A DNA stretch of 64,000 nt from Odontesthes bonariensis (taxonomy: Eukaryota; Chordata; Actinopteri; Atheriniformes; Atherinopsidae), in the NCBI RefSeq assembly GCF_027942865.1, contig NC_134506.1, forward strand, positions 15,336,436 through 15,400,435, read 5' to 3'. The position numbers and the translations under genes are program-made. The notes beneath the pieces are model-generated. The model was not told the DNA's origin, made no database searches, and saw only the letters and a list, made by a program, of their open reading frames with translations. Shown piece by piece: positions 32,249-42,379 of the stretch (its first letter is position 1; every line of letters starts with the position of its first letter).

Positions 32249-33073
32249 CTAAAAAAACTTTTTTGCTATCAAATATGCAATGCCGGTGACAACGGCATAT
32301 TCAGCTACTTTAGACATACTGAACTGCCACCAACTTCTGGTCTGAGGTTTACCTGTTGAGGCATCGGTAGAAGTCTGGGGCATCTGATCTTGGTCTGCTT
32401 GTCTTGAATTATTCAACTCCTTCTGAGGAAGTATTTCCCTGCTCTGTTTGGTTATCAGCTCATCTTTAGCCTGAATTTCTTTTTGGGCTTCCTCCAATTG
32501 GTCCTGAAGATTTTCCTTATCAGTCATCAAATATTTATTTTTTTCATTTTTCTTGGCCAGCTCTTCAGTGAGAATCTGGATTTTCTCCTTCAAAACGTCC
32601 TCATTGTGATACCGAGCCTTTTCTGTTTCCAGCTTCTGTTCAAGAAGACTCAGTTCACCTCTGTCCTTCAGGTTCTGCTCTGTTAAATAATGCTCTCTCT
32701 CCTGCATATTCATTCTAATTTTGGCCATGTTGTCTGAGAGGTCTTGTCGATAACTTTTCTTCCAAATCTCAGGATAGCTCTCTATTTCCAGCTTCTGTTC
32801 AAGAAGACTCAGTTCAGCTCTGTCCTTCAGGTTCTGCTCTGTTAAATAATGCTCTCTCTCCTGCATATCCATTCTAATTTTGGCCATGTTTTTGGCAATG
32901 TTGTCTAAGAGGTCTTGTCGATAAATTCTCTTCCAAATCTCAGGATTGCTCTCTGTTTGTATCCGCTGCTCCATCTCCTCTTCTCTGGTGTGCTCTGACT
33001 TGACAGAAGCCTCCTCAGTAAACTGATTACTGTATCCTGTATCCAATATCAGGTGGCTGATGTCGCCTTCCAT
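32249..33073 (-). CDS. unrecognised single-exon coiled-coil protein with C-terminal membrane anchor
   Basis: I do not recognise this gene. It encodes 274 residues without an intron. Residues 1-43 are acidic. Residues 44-100 and 101-153 are two nearly identical repeats (each with PEIWK, YRQDL, MAKIRM, QEREHYLTEQNLKDR and ELSLLEQKLE). Residues 154-225 continue as a charged coiled coil. The end (SWWQFSMSKVAEYAVVTGIA then YLIAKKFF) is a short hydrophobic segment before lysines and the C terminus, as in tail-anchored proteins of ER or mitochondrial outer membrane. The start at 33073 lies about 52 bp downstream of a TATA-like box and 100 bp downstream of a CRE. The repeat offset of 159 bp with near-identical DNA points to a recent internal duplication. 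Coding is likely because the frame is long and the substitutions between repeats mostly keep residue type. Confidence 0.7.
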   Translation of the reverse strand: MEGDISHLILDTGYSNQFTEEASVKSEHTREEEMEQRIQTESNPEIWKRIYRQDLLDNIAKNMAKIRMDMQEREHYLTEQNLKDRAELSLLEQKLEIESYPEIWKKSYRQDLSDNMAKIRMNMQEREHYLTEQNLKDRGELSLLEQKLETEKARYHNEDVLKEKIQILTEELAKKNEKNKYLMTDKENLQDQLEEAQKEIQAKDELITKQSREILPQKELNNSRQADQDQMPQTSTDASTGKPQTRSWWQFSMSKVAEYAVVTGIAYLIAKKFF

Positions 33074-33094
33074 GCTTTCAGGTCCTAAAAGAAA

Positions 33095-33185
33095 TTGTTA
33101 AGTCGATTAATAAAACTGCCCTTATAAACTTCAACGACTGTGACATCATGCCTTTGTACAATCTTTGTGACGTCACTGTTTTCGT
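33095..33185 (-). promoter_or_regulatory. CRE and TATA-type promoter of the coiled-coil gene
   Basis: On the minus strand, a perfect cAMP response element TGACGTCA (33168-33175) is followed by TTATAA (33122-33127). A leader of roughly 20 bases then precedes the ATG at 33073. A second CRE half site (ACGTCA) lies near 33236. The alternative is that a 5' exon exists and the ATTTCTTTTAG before 33086 is a splice acceptor. Confidence 0.5.
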
Positions 33186-33262
33186 CACAGAAGGTTCTGG
33201 ACCTTTTTTTTTTAATGTTCTTTTTTTTAAAATACGTGACGTATTTGCGTTACAGAAAGGAA

Positions 33263-33376
33263 ATGGCCGCATCACGTGCTTTACGCAACCAATCCCGAAA
33301 TGAAAAGTCCGATCATTCGAAGTTGGAAGTTGGACAGCGAAATGTCTCCTTCGGCAGAACGCTAACTTCCTACACT
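33263..33376 (+). CDS. possible orphan first coding exon
   Basis: ATG in a good context (GGAAATGGCC) opens a 38-codon frame (MAASRALRNQSRNEK... to TLTSYT) ending exactly at a consensus donor GTAAGT at 33377. No matching downstream exon could be found on the plus strand before tm6sf1. It could be the first exon of a gene disrupted here, the leader of an unannotated transcript, or chance. It sits back to back with the coiled-coil gene. Confidence 0.25.
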
Positions 33377-33454
33377 GTAAGTAAACTCTTAAAACTGTTA
33401 ATATGTGCTTGTTTATGTAGATGGAAAGCGGGTGAATCTGTCTCTATGATTTAA

Positions 33455-34560
33455 CTTTGTAATGTATCGCAGCGATATAGCAGCTCATAGCATAGCGAGG
33501 CTGGTTAGCTAGCTCACATAGCATATTCCGGTGGTATGCAACCGGCATTCCGACATCCAGTCACTCAGACATGACGCCACTGCGACATCCCGCCATACCG
33601 ACAGTTTGGTACCACCATTCCGACACTTTGATACCACCATTCCGACACTTTTTACCGCTCAGTCAATGGCATGTACCCATAGAAAAATTACACACACATC
33701 ACACAACCTGACTATCGACTGCTAACAACCATGATCAGCAACCTACACAAACCCAGACACATAATGGCTCGGCGGCCAGCAATCGGATAAACAAATGAAG
33801 TGAATAATTCCTGTGAAAGAATGAAAACAAGTGAATGAAACCTGCACTCACCCATTATGAAGTTAACTCTGCCAGCCCCTCCATAACCTGCTCAGCCAAC
33901 TCCTTGACGTCGGGTATGGTTGGTAACGTTATTGCGGCTAGCATTAGCAACGAGGCTGTTAGGCTTGCTAAATCGGTAAGCATTAGGCTACTGAAGAAAG
34001 GTAGTCTTTTTAGCTACGTTATATTATCATCTTTCTTCTCGGCTATAACCTTTGTTTACGGCCACTGGCCCTAACCTGACGCCCTAGCTGTCAAATCACC
34101 GGAAGTACTCGCGCACACACGAAAGCTCTCTCCAGACATATCTTTCTTTCATTCCGCCCAGATGAAATTTAATGCCACTCTTCGAAAATCGGCGAAATTT
34201 AAGACATTTTAAGACCTTGACTTGTGTGTTGGAATGTCTCTCTCTCGGGCATTTGTAGCTGGTACAGAGAACAGCTTGAGAAACATGTAATAATAACTAA
34301 ACAATTCAACTCAACTTGAACTCAAACTTGTTATTATTGTACGGTTCATGCAACGTGTTAGAAATGTGTTTTTTACATTTATATTCACAGTGGGGTTCCA
34401 TGACCTAAACGTGTGGAAAGTTATAAATCATCTCTGTCCATTTAGCGAGCATTAAAGAGAAACAAATAAAATCATTTAAATTAATTTAAAAACAAGCAAC
34501 AGTCTAGATAAATTAAAAGATAGCATGCAGATTTCATGCATAGACACATGAGAACAGAAA
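33455..34560. other. gene-free stretch with CG-rich repeat-like DNA
   Basis: The stretch 33525-33650 repeats the phrase ACCACCATTCCGACACTTT (33610-33640). The part 33880-34200 is relatively rich in CG. It resembles a decayed transposon, but no ends were found. Confidence 0.3.
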
Positions 34561-34930
34561 TGTTTTTAACCTGGATTTAAAAAATGTCTACATTTGGTGA
34601 AAGTTTAATCTCCACTGGCAGTCTGTTCCACTTGTTTGCAGCATAACAGCTAAATGCTGCTTCTCCATGTTTAGTCTGGACTCTGGACTGGACCAGCTGA
34701 CCTGAGTCCTTGGATCTAAGAGCTCTGCTGGCTTTATATTCTCTGAACATGTCACAGATTGTAAACCATCAGCAGGCTTTTAAAATCTATTCTGTGACTG
34801 GCTGGAAGCCAGAGTAAAGATTTTAAAACTGCTGTGATGTGTTCAGATCTCTTAGTCCGGGTTAAAACTCCAGCAGCAGCGTTCTGGATGAGCTGCAGAT
34901 GTTTAATGCTCCTTTTGGGGGACTCAACGA
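34560..34930. repeat. common teleost interspersed repeat
   Basis: Contains GCAGTCTGTTCCACTTGTTTG, a segment on ctgagtccttggatctaagagctctg and AGCAGCGTTCTGGATGAGCTG. This is a widespread fish repeat whose family I cannot name with certainty. A diverged relative lies at about 13090-13440. Confidence 0.5.
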
Positions 34931-35149
34931 AGAAAAGACTTCAGCCTGAAAAGTTGTCCACAAGACAAAATGTATAAAATATGAAGTATACTATTAAAGG
35001 GACAATATGTAATTTCTACCCCCATCTAGTGGTGCAAATTTATTTTGCAAGGTCGAATGAATTTGCTCTCTAGCGCCTCGCGTTTTCAAATGTGCGTTAC
35101 AACTTCTTCAACTACGGCAAGCGGTATGTGTCAAGATTCAAGACACAGG

Positions 35150-35698
35150 GGCTGTGTTCGAAACCGCCTACTACATACTACATACTTGAAAACGGCATAC
35201 TCATCTATCTGACAGTATGCAGAGCGTTTACACACAGTGCACTTCACTTCTGCCCGAGCCGACATCAGCCGGCCTGAAAAGCTGATTTCGCTTAAGCTAT
35301 AAACTCTGTAAATATATAACTTTAGCAACATTTGAAACATTTTCAGGCGAGAAAGTAGTCATTTAGACCCCCAAGGTGTTGAAAATCTGACAAAATACCG
35401 GCTATTTACAATTTTGTTCCCACGAATTCGCCGCTAGTAAAGCTAGCCGCTGTGAGCAACGCACTTCCGGTTTCGCCGTTTTGACTGCTCTCGTCCCGTT
35501 AACTGAATTTGACCGTTCAAATGGCGATGGACGACGTCACGTTACGTTGCATCTTGGGTAGTTTGAGTGTGACAAGTAACCTCATGATGAATACTCAACA
35601 TTTCGGCGAATCTAGTATGCATCTAGTGTACATCCGGGAACTTAAAAAAGTATGACTAGTAGGAATAGTAGGAAAAGTAGGCGGTTTCGAACACAGCC
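35150..35698. mobile_element. nested MITE with 3-bp target duplication
   Basis: A 549-bp element starts GGCTGTGTTCGAAACCGCCT and ends with its inverse. It is flanked by AGG on both sides (35147-35149 and 35699-35701). Subterminal parts are rich in ACTACATACT-like repeats. A 3-bp duplication with GGCTGTG-type ends suggests PIF/Harbinger, though that family usually prefers TWA. It inserted into the left non-coding part of the Kolobok element and so is younger than it. Confidence 0.75.
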
Positions 35699-35822
35699 AG
35701 GGTGAGCAGCAACACGCGCAGCCGTGTTACGACGACCCCGCCCACTTCGAGGAGGCACGAACTGTAATGGAAACACAACCAAACCAAGCTGTGGCGAGCC
35801 GTGTAGAGCGCCATTTAATAAC

Positions 35823-36906
35823 ATGTCTTCAAACTCCAGCTCAGCAAGTTTTGTTTCGGGGGATGAGGTACGTTATGTCATACAAACTTCAAACTGCATT
35901 GAATCATTAGTGTGAGCATGTATGAGTAATTACTCCTCGAGCAAGATAGTGAATTATGTTCTCATGTTTATATTGTTTTTTATTGGTAACATTGCTGTCA
36001 CAGTATAGCGAACGTAGTAGGCTAGTGCTTGCTCTACAACGCATGAACTATGTGCTACAACTAATTAGTAAGGAAACATTCTTTATTTTCGATGTCTGTG
36101 CATTGTCAGAGATCATCATCAGGCGATTCAACGCCGCTAGGGAGAGGAAGAGGGAGAGGACAGAGAGGCAGTGGATCGGTGGGAGCTAGGCGAGGAGGAG
36201 GACGACGTGGAAGAGGAGGAGAACGAGAGTCTCAAACACCACGGCAAAGACGCTCGGCAGCGGCAAGAGAAGATGCTGATAGGGTTGAAGGTTTTCAAAG
36301 GCAGAGAAGAGAAGTCACTGAGGTTTGTACAATTTATATGGCTAATAATAATAATATATATATAATAAAAATGCCAATGATTCCTAACATTATACTTCCT
36401 ATAACGCCCGAGGCATTAGCGACCAATCGCGCTTTTTTCTAGACCAAAATCTTACTTCTTTTCGTTTCACCTTTCATTTCTAGAGGCTTCTGCAGGAGAT
36501 GAGCCTGGAAGATCACAGACGCCTCGCATTGGGAATGCTGGAGAGGCAGCCGGGTCTGATCTTTGATCTGTTGGTGGAGCGTCAGCAAAGACATGGTGCT
36601 CCTATATCTGCGGAGGTACCCGGGGTACCTTGGTGTACCTGTGGCAACTGCAGAGACAGAGAGCGGAAATGCTGTGGCCAAGACCCTGTCCACTGTGTGA
36701 GCCTCCTGTCCCATTTCACGCAGTACTGCCTGGATGAGGGTTACCTGCGAATCCATAGGGAGTACCGGGAAGACCTCACTGCCTTTGGAAATTTAAGGGA
36801 GCCCGGCGATGACAACAGAGAATATAGGCATGCAGCTTATAGACATTTTATTTTCTGGCAGCATGGCCCATTGGGACAGGGGAACCGGAGAGTGATTCCC
36901 AGCTGA
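35823..36906 (+). CDS. transposon-borne P2X7 'ballast' domain protein
   Basis: Three exons, 35823-35867, 36110-36322 and 36484-36906, joined by GT-AG introns, give 226 residues. Residues 1-15 are Ser-rich (MSSNSSSASFVSGDE). Residues 16-86 are Arg/Gly-rich (LGRGRGRGQRGSG, RRGGGRRGRGG), like a nucleic-acid-binding tail. The last exon carries PWCTCGNCRDRERKCCG, an HCVSL segment and YRHFIFWQHGPLGQGNRRV then IPS. This cysteine pattern matches the zinc-binding ballast domain of the P2X7 receptor C-terminus (PVWCQCGSCL, CC, AYRCYATWRFG, ILPSCCRWRIR in human). A TGA stop falls at the first cysteine after IPS; the same frame continues with CVCKIRDTFPDP and QYTGY to TAA at 36976, matching the end of the domain. 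Role in the element is unknown. A polyadenylation signal follows at 37066. Confidence 0.8.
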
Positions 36907-37251
36907 TGTGTGTGCAAAATTAGGGATACATTTCCTGACCCTCAGGCACAATACACAGGCTACATTCCAGGGATCTAATATTTGCCCAAGTAGTTTTGTA
37001 AATAGTTGTAGTGAACAGTTATATTTATATATTTTGTATTCTTTTGAGTTCTGTTTGTTACAAATAATAAAATATTTGTTATTTGAATATGCTGTATTTG
37101 TTCTATAATAGGGATTGAGAAAAATGGCTAACCCTAAATAGCAATTTGATGAACAATATGATTGAAATGAATGTTTTCTTTTCTTTTAAAACAATATTCA
37201 TTTATTCATATTTACAAACATTTTGATATACCAGCAACACAAAATAACAGA

Positions 37252-38321
37252 TCAATCTTCCTCCAAGTTGGTGGCAGCATCGAGGGCTGATCCTGTAAAA
37301 GACATGGGGGGCCATTAGTCACGTGCACACAATGAATTATCATTAACATGCATATGCACACAATTCAGTATCAGAGGCAATGGCCTGTGCTGAAATAACG
37401 GCATGTAAATGCTTGTCACTTACCTAGACCTCGGCTGACGTGTGCGTACCAACTCTGACATCGGTGGTGGCGGTATTGGGGGGACAACACCAAGCTGCCT
37501 TGGGTCATCCGGGCGTAGGGTCCTCTTTCGTGGCATCCCAACCCCGCTTGCGACTCTTCCTTTCACAATCCGCGCTTGCAACTCAGGGATGTAGTCGTAA
37601 GATTTCTCCAACTTCAAGGCGTAGAGGCTATATCGTCTGGCATTCTTATTGTACTTCTTCCTAAGACTAAATAAAAAAGGCAAGTATTATATGTAATGAC
37701 AAATAAACTTGCATAATTGTTAGACAATATGAATGCAATAATGGGAATACAACAGAAATTTAGAAGCGTTTGACATACACTTGTTGGCCCTCAGCCGTCC
37801 TGTAAGTTGGTCGTTTGTGGTGGAAATTGTAGTCCAGGGCTGCGAGCAAAACTCTTGATTCATACCCTTGGGGAGTGAAGGCTTGGCGCTTGCTAGCATA
37901 CATCAGAATGTGATTCTGAAATGACTCGAGGTGGGCTGTTGATCTGGATGATTAAAAATAAAATTAGAGCAAGAAACACAAACCTACACATTTGTTATGA
38001 CTGACATTTCTGCTTAATGTCATGTGCCCACACTTTACCTGAAGCGCAGATACTTGTGGACATCCTTCTGCCAGCGCTTGTTGAGGACAATGTTCACTAG
38101 CGCTTTGTGGCTCTGGGAATCCCTCTCAATCCACTGCTTTCTTTGTGTGTCTTCAAGGTGATCATGTTGGCAGCTTCCAGTCCCCCAGGTGTGATTGTTG
38201 CACAAATGATGTAGAACCCCAATCCAAAGTGCCTAAGGAAAGTAAACCAAATAAACACAAAATAAAAATGATCATGTCACAGGTATTTAAAATCATGGAA
38301 CTTAAATAAATTATCATTAAT

Positions 38322-38362
<41 letters not shown>

Positions 38363-41300
38363 TTATCTTGCTTACCAGAAAATGCTGAAATGTATCTGCT
38401 GTCTTGCAGCACCACCAGAAATGGTTGACTACATCCCTCAACCAGTGAACGAGAATAGACTGGCCTTTCAACTTTCCTGCCTTGAGGGGATAAACAAAAA
38501 ACAAACAATGCAAGTTATTCCATGCATGTATTTTTGCATTGAGACCTAACATAATGCAATGATTCAAGTGACATGCAGGGTAGTGTTATGATTGAAATTG
38601 TAAGTATTCAAACTTACAGCAGCTATTTTTTTTTGGACAGATTTTTAGCACCATGCCATATGTCCAGGCTGTGGTGAATCCTGAGCTCTTTGTATCTGCC
38701 TTTGTCTGGGTCTGTGAAGTAAGGAATCATTTTATTTCCAGATGTCTCAATCATTCTTTCAATATTTGTTTACAAACATTTAACTGTTGACCACTTACTC
38801 AAAAGGGCTCCAATCTGGATATGGGCATCTGTACAGATCTCCACTACCATTATCTCTTTGGTTAGTTTTTCTACAGTCTGGATAAAACCTTCCTTTTCCA
38901 TGATATTGGAGTTCCAGTTTGTCTGCCGCTTGTCTATAGTGGCCACATAGACAATGTCTTTGCTATTAAGCTCCATGGTGGTGTAGCTGCAGTATTGTGC
39001 AGAATGCCCTGGTGAGTCATTTCTGCCACCTAGAAAAATAAGGCAATTTCAAAATACAACACATGTATGGCAGATGCTTGCTAAATCGGTTTCATTATGT
39101 AACACAATACAAATGTATGTAAAACAAGGTAAAGTATAAAAACACACACCCAAGAGCACAACATCTTTCCCTTGAAGTCGGTCGATGGCCTCAGACCTCT
39201 TCTCTTCCCAGTACTCTTTAATAGAGTCAACGCAGTACGTGTCCTGGATTGTGTAGTGGGTGGTTGGGTTAACCATTCGGATGTTCATGAATTTCAGAAG
39301 GAGAGCTACTTTAGTGTAGTTGCTTCCAGACAGCAAGATGTTGGTTGAAAGTAAAAAGTCACCGGCCTGCATGCCAAACTTCAACACAGGCTGGGAGTTC
39401 CACCGCCATAAGCAATGTCCATTGGGGCAGATCTAATGGTGAAAAAGAGTAGCCTTATAAATTCACAATGCATATCCAATACTGTCTGTTACCATTCATT
39501 GTGATTTGAAGTTACTGTCAAGGCTTACCCATTCAACGCTCATTGCAGTGCCCCTGATGGCGATGACTGTTGGAAAGGGAGCAATGCTGTCACACACCAA
39601 ACCGTTCCTCAAGACACCAATGCATGTGTCCACGGGCAGAGTTAAAAATGTGACCAGCTGCCTCAAGCTGTTCTCATAGATGAGTGCTGCTTTGACGCCA
39701 ACAACATCATCCTCACTAAGGACCTTCTGAGGGCCTGGCAAAATTGGCTGCTCAAAAGTTAAGGGCTCATCAGAAAGGATTTCAGGGGCAGGCAGGTCGT
39801 GCACAGTCTCATTGAGCCCGATAGTTGGCAGACTGTCTATTACCTGCGCTCCCTTCAGTGCACCACCCATTCTGGAAAGGCATAACATCAGGGATCATAC
39901 ACAGTTCAACCAAATAATTTCAATAACTGTTCGGCATATAGCAACGAACCAAACGCCTGTGTCAACAAGAATAGAAACATTTCAAAGTAGTCCTGAACAT
40001 TGTTTATATGTAAAAACATGGAAACAAAGTAAAGAGAATACTAAAGAGAAATAGATTTCAACTCACCGCAAAGAAATTGGTGGAAGATATTCCTCGTCAG
40101 AGCTGTCGTCCGGGTCATTGTGGAATGTGGGCTCATCTTCTGCCCAATCAATCCTTTCGGGTACAACATACTCAGTACATAGAAATGTCATGAATGAAGC
40201 CTACACAATTCAATAGAAATCAATAACAGAATAGAAGCCCACTTACACACTGTTCATGTGGTCATTGAAGGCATTTTCATCCAGCTCCTCTTCCCCAATG
40301 CTCATCTCATGCAGGCTAGAAGGAGAATAAATAATATTTAAAAACATGTATCAGATGAAAATAGACAATAAAACACACAAAATAGATTTTTTAAATTTTT
40401 TTAAATGAAGGTTTATGGGTTACCTCTTCTCAAGAGTTTCAATTTCCGGTGCATCTGCTATTGCGCTTAGATGTTCATCTCTGAAAACAATAAACATAAC
40501 ACACTATGAGTTACCGGTAGATACAGGTTATATATGAAACTCGTACTCAAACAAACAATGACAAAATTATTATCCATGTGATTACTTGCCTATATGTCCC
40601 ACTGGAAATACTGGAGAATATCAAAGCAGCTGGCACTTCAGACCGGTTTGGCTTCATGGGGGTTGAGGTGTTCTGAATCCCAAGAGATCTCTCATAACTG
40701 GACAAATTAGATGGACAAATCATATCAGGTTTATTGCCCAAGCATTCTTACAGACAAGGAACTTGACTCCAGCAGTTATGGACTCTCCAACATGAAGACA
40801 AATAACATATAAATACAGATACTATAAATACAGATGACAGATAACATATCAGATAACATAAGTTATTATACACACACAGCAGTGTGAAGTTGCTATCTGG
40901 AAAGAGTTCTTTTAAATAAACTCCAGGTAAACTTTATAATATCTCGTTTTGTGAGTTAAGAGCCTATGTGTACTACGGCAGAAGTACACATACACACAAA
41001 TATCTTATCTATTTATGGTCAGACTATGTGCATACAATGTGTAATTAACACAAGTGTAGTGCAATATGGGCAATAACTCAACCATAGTGCTATAACTTAT
41101 TTTATTTAACTCTTTACTTTGTATATCTTATACAGCCTATATTCTTTTTTTACAATTTGTTTTAGATTATTCTATAATAATTATATATTATATTAATTAT
41201 TCTATATCATACTGTATTTTAGATTTAGAGAGATCCTATGTGTGTGTTTGGAGCTACTGCGGACTTGAATTTCCCTGAGGGAGTCATCCCAAGGGATAAA

Positions 41301-42031
41301 TAAAGTTGAGTCATGGGGCAAATAAACATGAAATATTTACGTTTTTATTTTAAAAAATAAATATGGACTTCGTCTGTAGTGTGATAATTAGCTTACTACT
41401 TTGATGTTTATAATAACCTAAACGCTTGAGAATTAAGCAAGTTATGTCTTGAATGTTTGAATGTTTCACCATAAACACAATGTTTTCGGCGAGAGAGCTG
41501 CCTGTGCTAAGATGGCGGCCATCTGCGGATGTTCCACTCCATTGACCAGCAACGCGGACGAGACATCTAGCCATTCTATACATATCTATGGCGTTGACCA
41601 TTGCTAAAAATGCTTCTGATGGGGTATTTGGCTGGATGTCATGGTGGAAATTACGCTAGGTCATCGCTTTAGCGGGACCGGGTTGAAGTGATGTATACAC
41701 ATTATTTTGCTAGGAGTTAGCTCCATGGCATGCATAAGACCATCATTTACCACCGTCTAGTTTTCCAAAGAAAAGTACTGATGCAATGAGAAAAGCTTGT
41801 CATTTAGTCAGTGAAATTTACTTACCTGTCGAGAAGAAAGCAGGCAACCTCAGCGTCCCTTTGAAAATCTTTCTCCTTCATTAGCTCTTTCCATCTGGTA
41901 AAAGCGACCCCAATGTTTACCCTTTTTTTTCTGGATTTGCTGGTCACGTTGACTTTTCAATTCTCTTTTTCTTTTTTTTTTTGCGACGAAGATCCCTTCT
42001 CCTGTGGCGCGGCATAACTGTGGTCTTCCAT
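37252..42031 (-). CDS. Kolobok-type transposase gene, about 14 exons, frameshifted
   Basis: Minus-strand exons, 5' to 3': about 42031-41826, 40697-40590 (GC donor), 40480-40424, 40315-40247, 40170-40067, 39871-39529, 39432-39150, 39029-38799, 38711-38618, 38480-38376, 38232-38039, 37943-37779, 37666-37424, 37292-37252. Exon 1 contains VNIGVAFTRWKELM and DAEVACFLLD. The core shows CPNGHCLWRW (zinc-ligand-like), GRNDSPGHSAQYCSYTTME, DKRQTNWNS, EICTDAHIQIGALL, HHSLDIWHGAKNL, CNNHTWGTGSCQHDH and YNFHHKRPTYRT. The aspartates in NDSPGH, TDAH and LDIWHGAKN are the likely RNase H-fold acidic residues, by inference. The exon at 38618-38711 has nine A where eight keep frame through NLSKKIAA, giving a stop. 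The first exon also changes frame around A runs near 41930-41985, so its start is uncertain. Related proteins occur across fish and invertebrates, usually unnamed. Confidence 0.75.
40720..41310 (+). mobile_element. LINE 3' end inserted in transposase intron 1
   Basis: Starts near TTATTGCCCAAGCATTCTTA and ends GGGATAAATAAAGTTGAGTC. Both are typical of the 3' untranslated end of fish non-LTR retrotransposons. No coding part is left. It lengthens the transposase intron between 40698 and 41825. Confidence 0.5.
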
Positions 42032-42379
42032 AGTAGAGAATGTCGAATGGCTAGACTGAATCTGTTTAAACCTGCGCGCAAACGTGACTTCAAATTACGT
42101 CATTTCCGCCTGCAGACCTCGCGTTGGGGAAAACGCGATTCGAAGTGCTTTATGTCCCTCTAGGCACTTTGTCGTTTTTCATAGACCGGAAGAATATGGC
42201 GGCCTACATAGAGCTTACCCGCTCTATGTAGATACAGACAAGTTATTCTTCACTCAAGAGGATAATTGTGATTTTTGACAGAGATCATTTTACACCAATG
42301 AGGACTAATTTATGAATGAATATGTTGAATTTAGCTAATAAATGACTCAATATATTACATAGTGTCCCTTTAATTTAAG

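Larger units (their letters stand above)
34998..42369. mobile_element. autonomous-type Kolobok/T2 DNA transposon carrying a P2X7-ballast gene
   Basis: This 7372-bp element is flanked by TTAA on both sides (34994-34997 and 42370-42373). Its ends read AGGGACAATATGTAAT (left) and AGGGACACTATGTAAT (right, inverted). TTAA duplication with TTAAAGGRR termini is the signature of the Kolobok/T2 group. Inside are a three-exon plus-strand gene (35823-36906) with a P2X7 ballast domain and a 14-exon minus-strand transposase gene (37252 to about 42031). The two genes converge: their polyadenylation signals lie at 37066-37071 (plus) and 37201-37206 (minus). A separate MITE is nested at 35150-35698, and a LINE tail appears to sit in the first transposase intron. 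The element is structurally whole, but both genes carry small lesions, so it is probably no longer autonomous. Confidence 0.85.

Noticed and set aside
36979-37300. SECIS element that would make the TGA at 36904 a selenocysteine codon
   Set aside because: No stem with the ATGA...AA...GA core could be seen by eye; a nonsense change is simpler.
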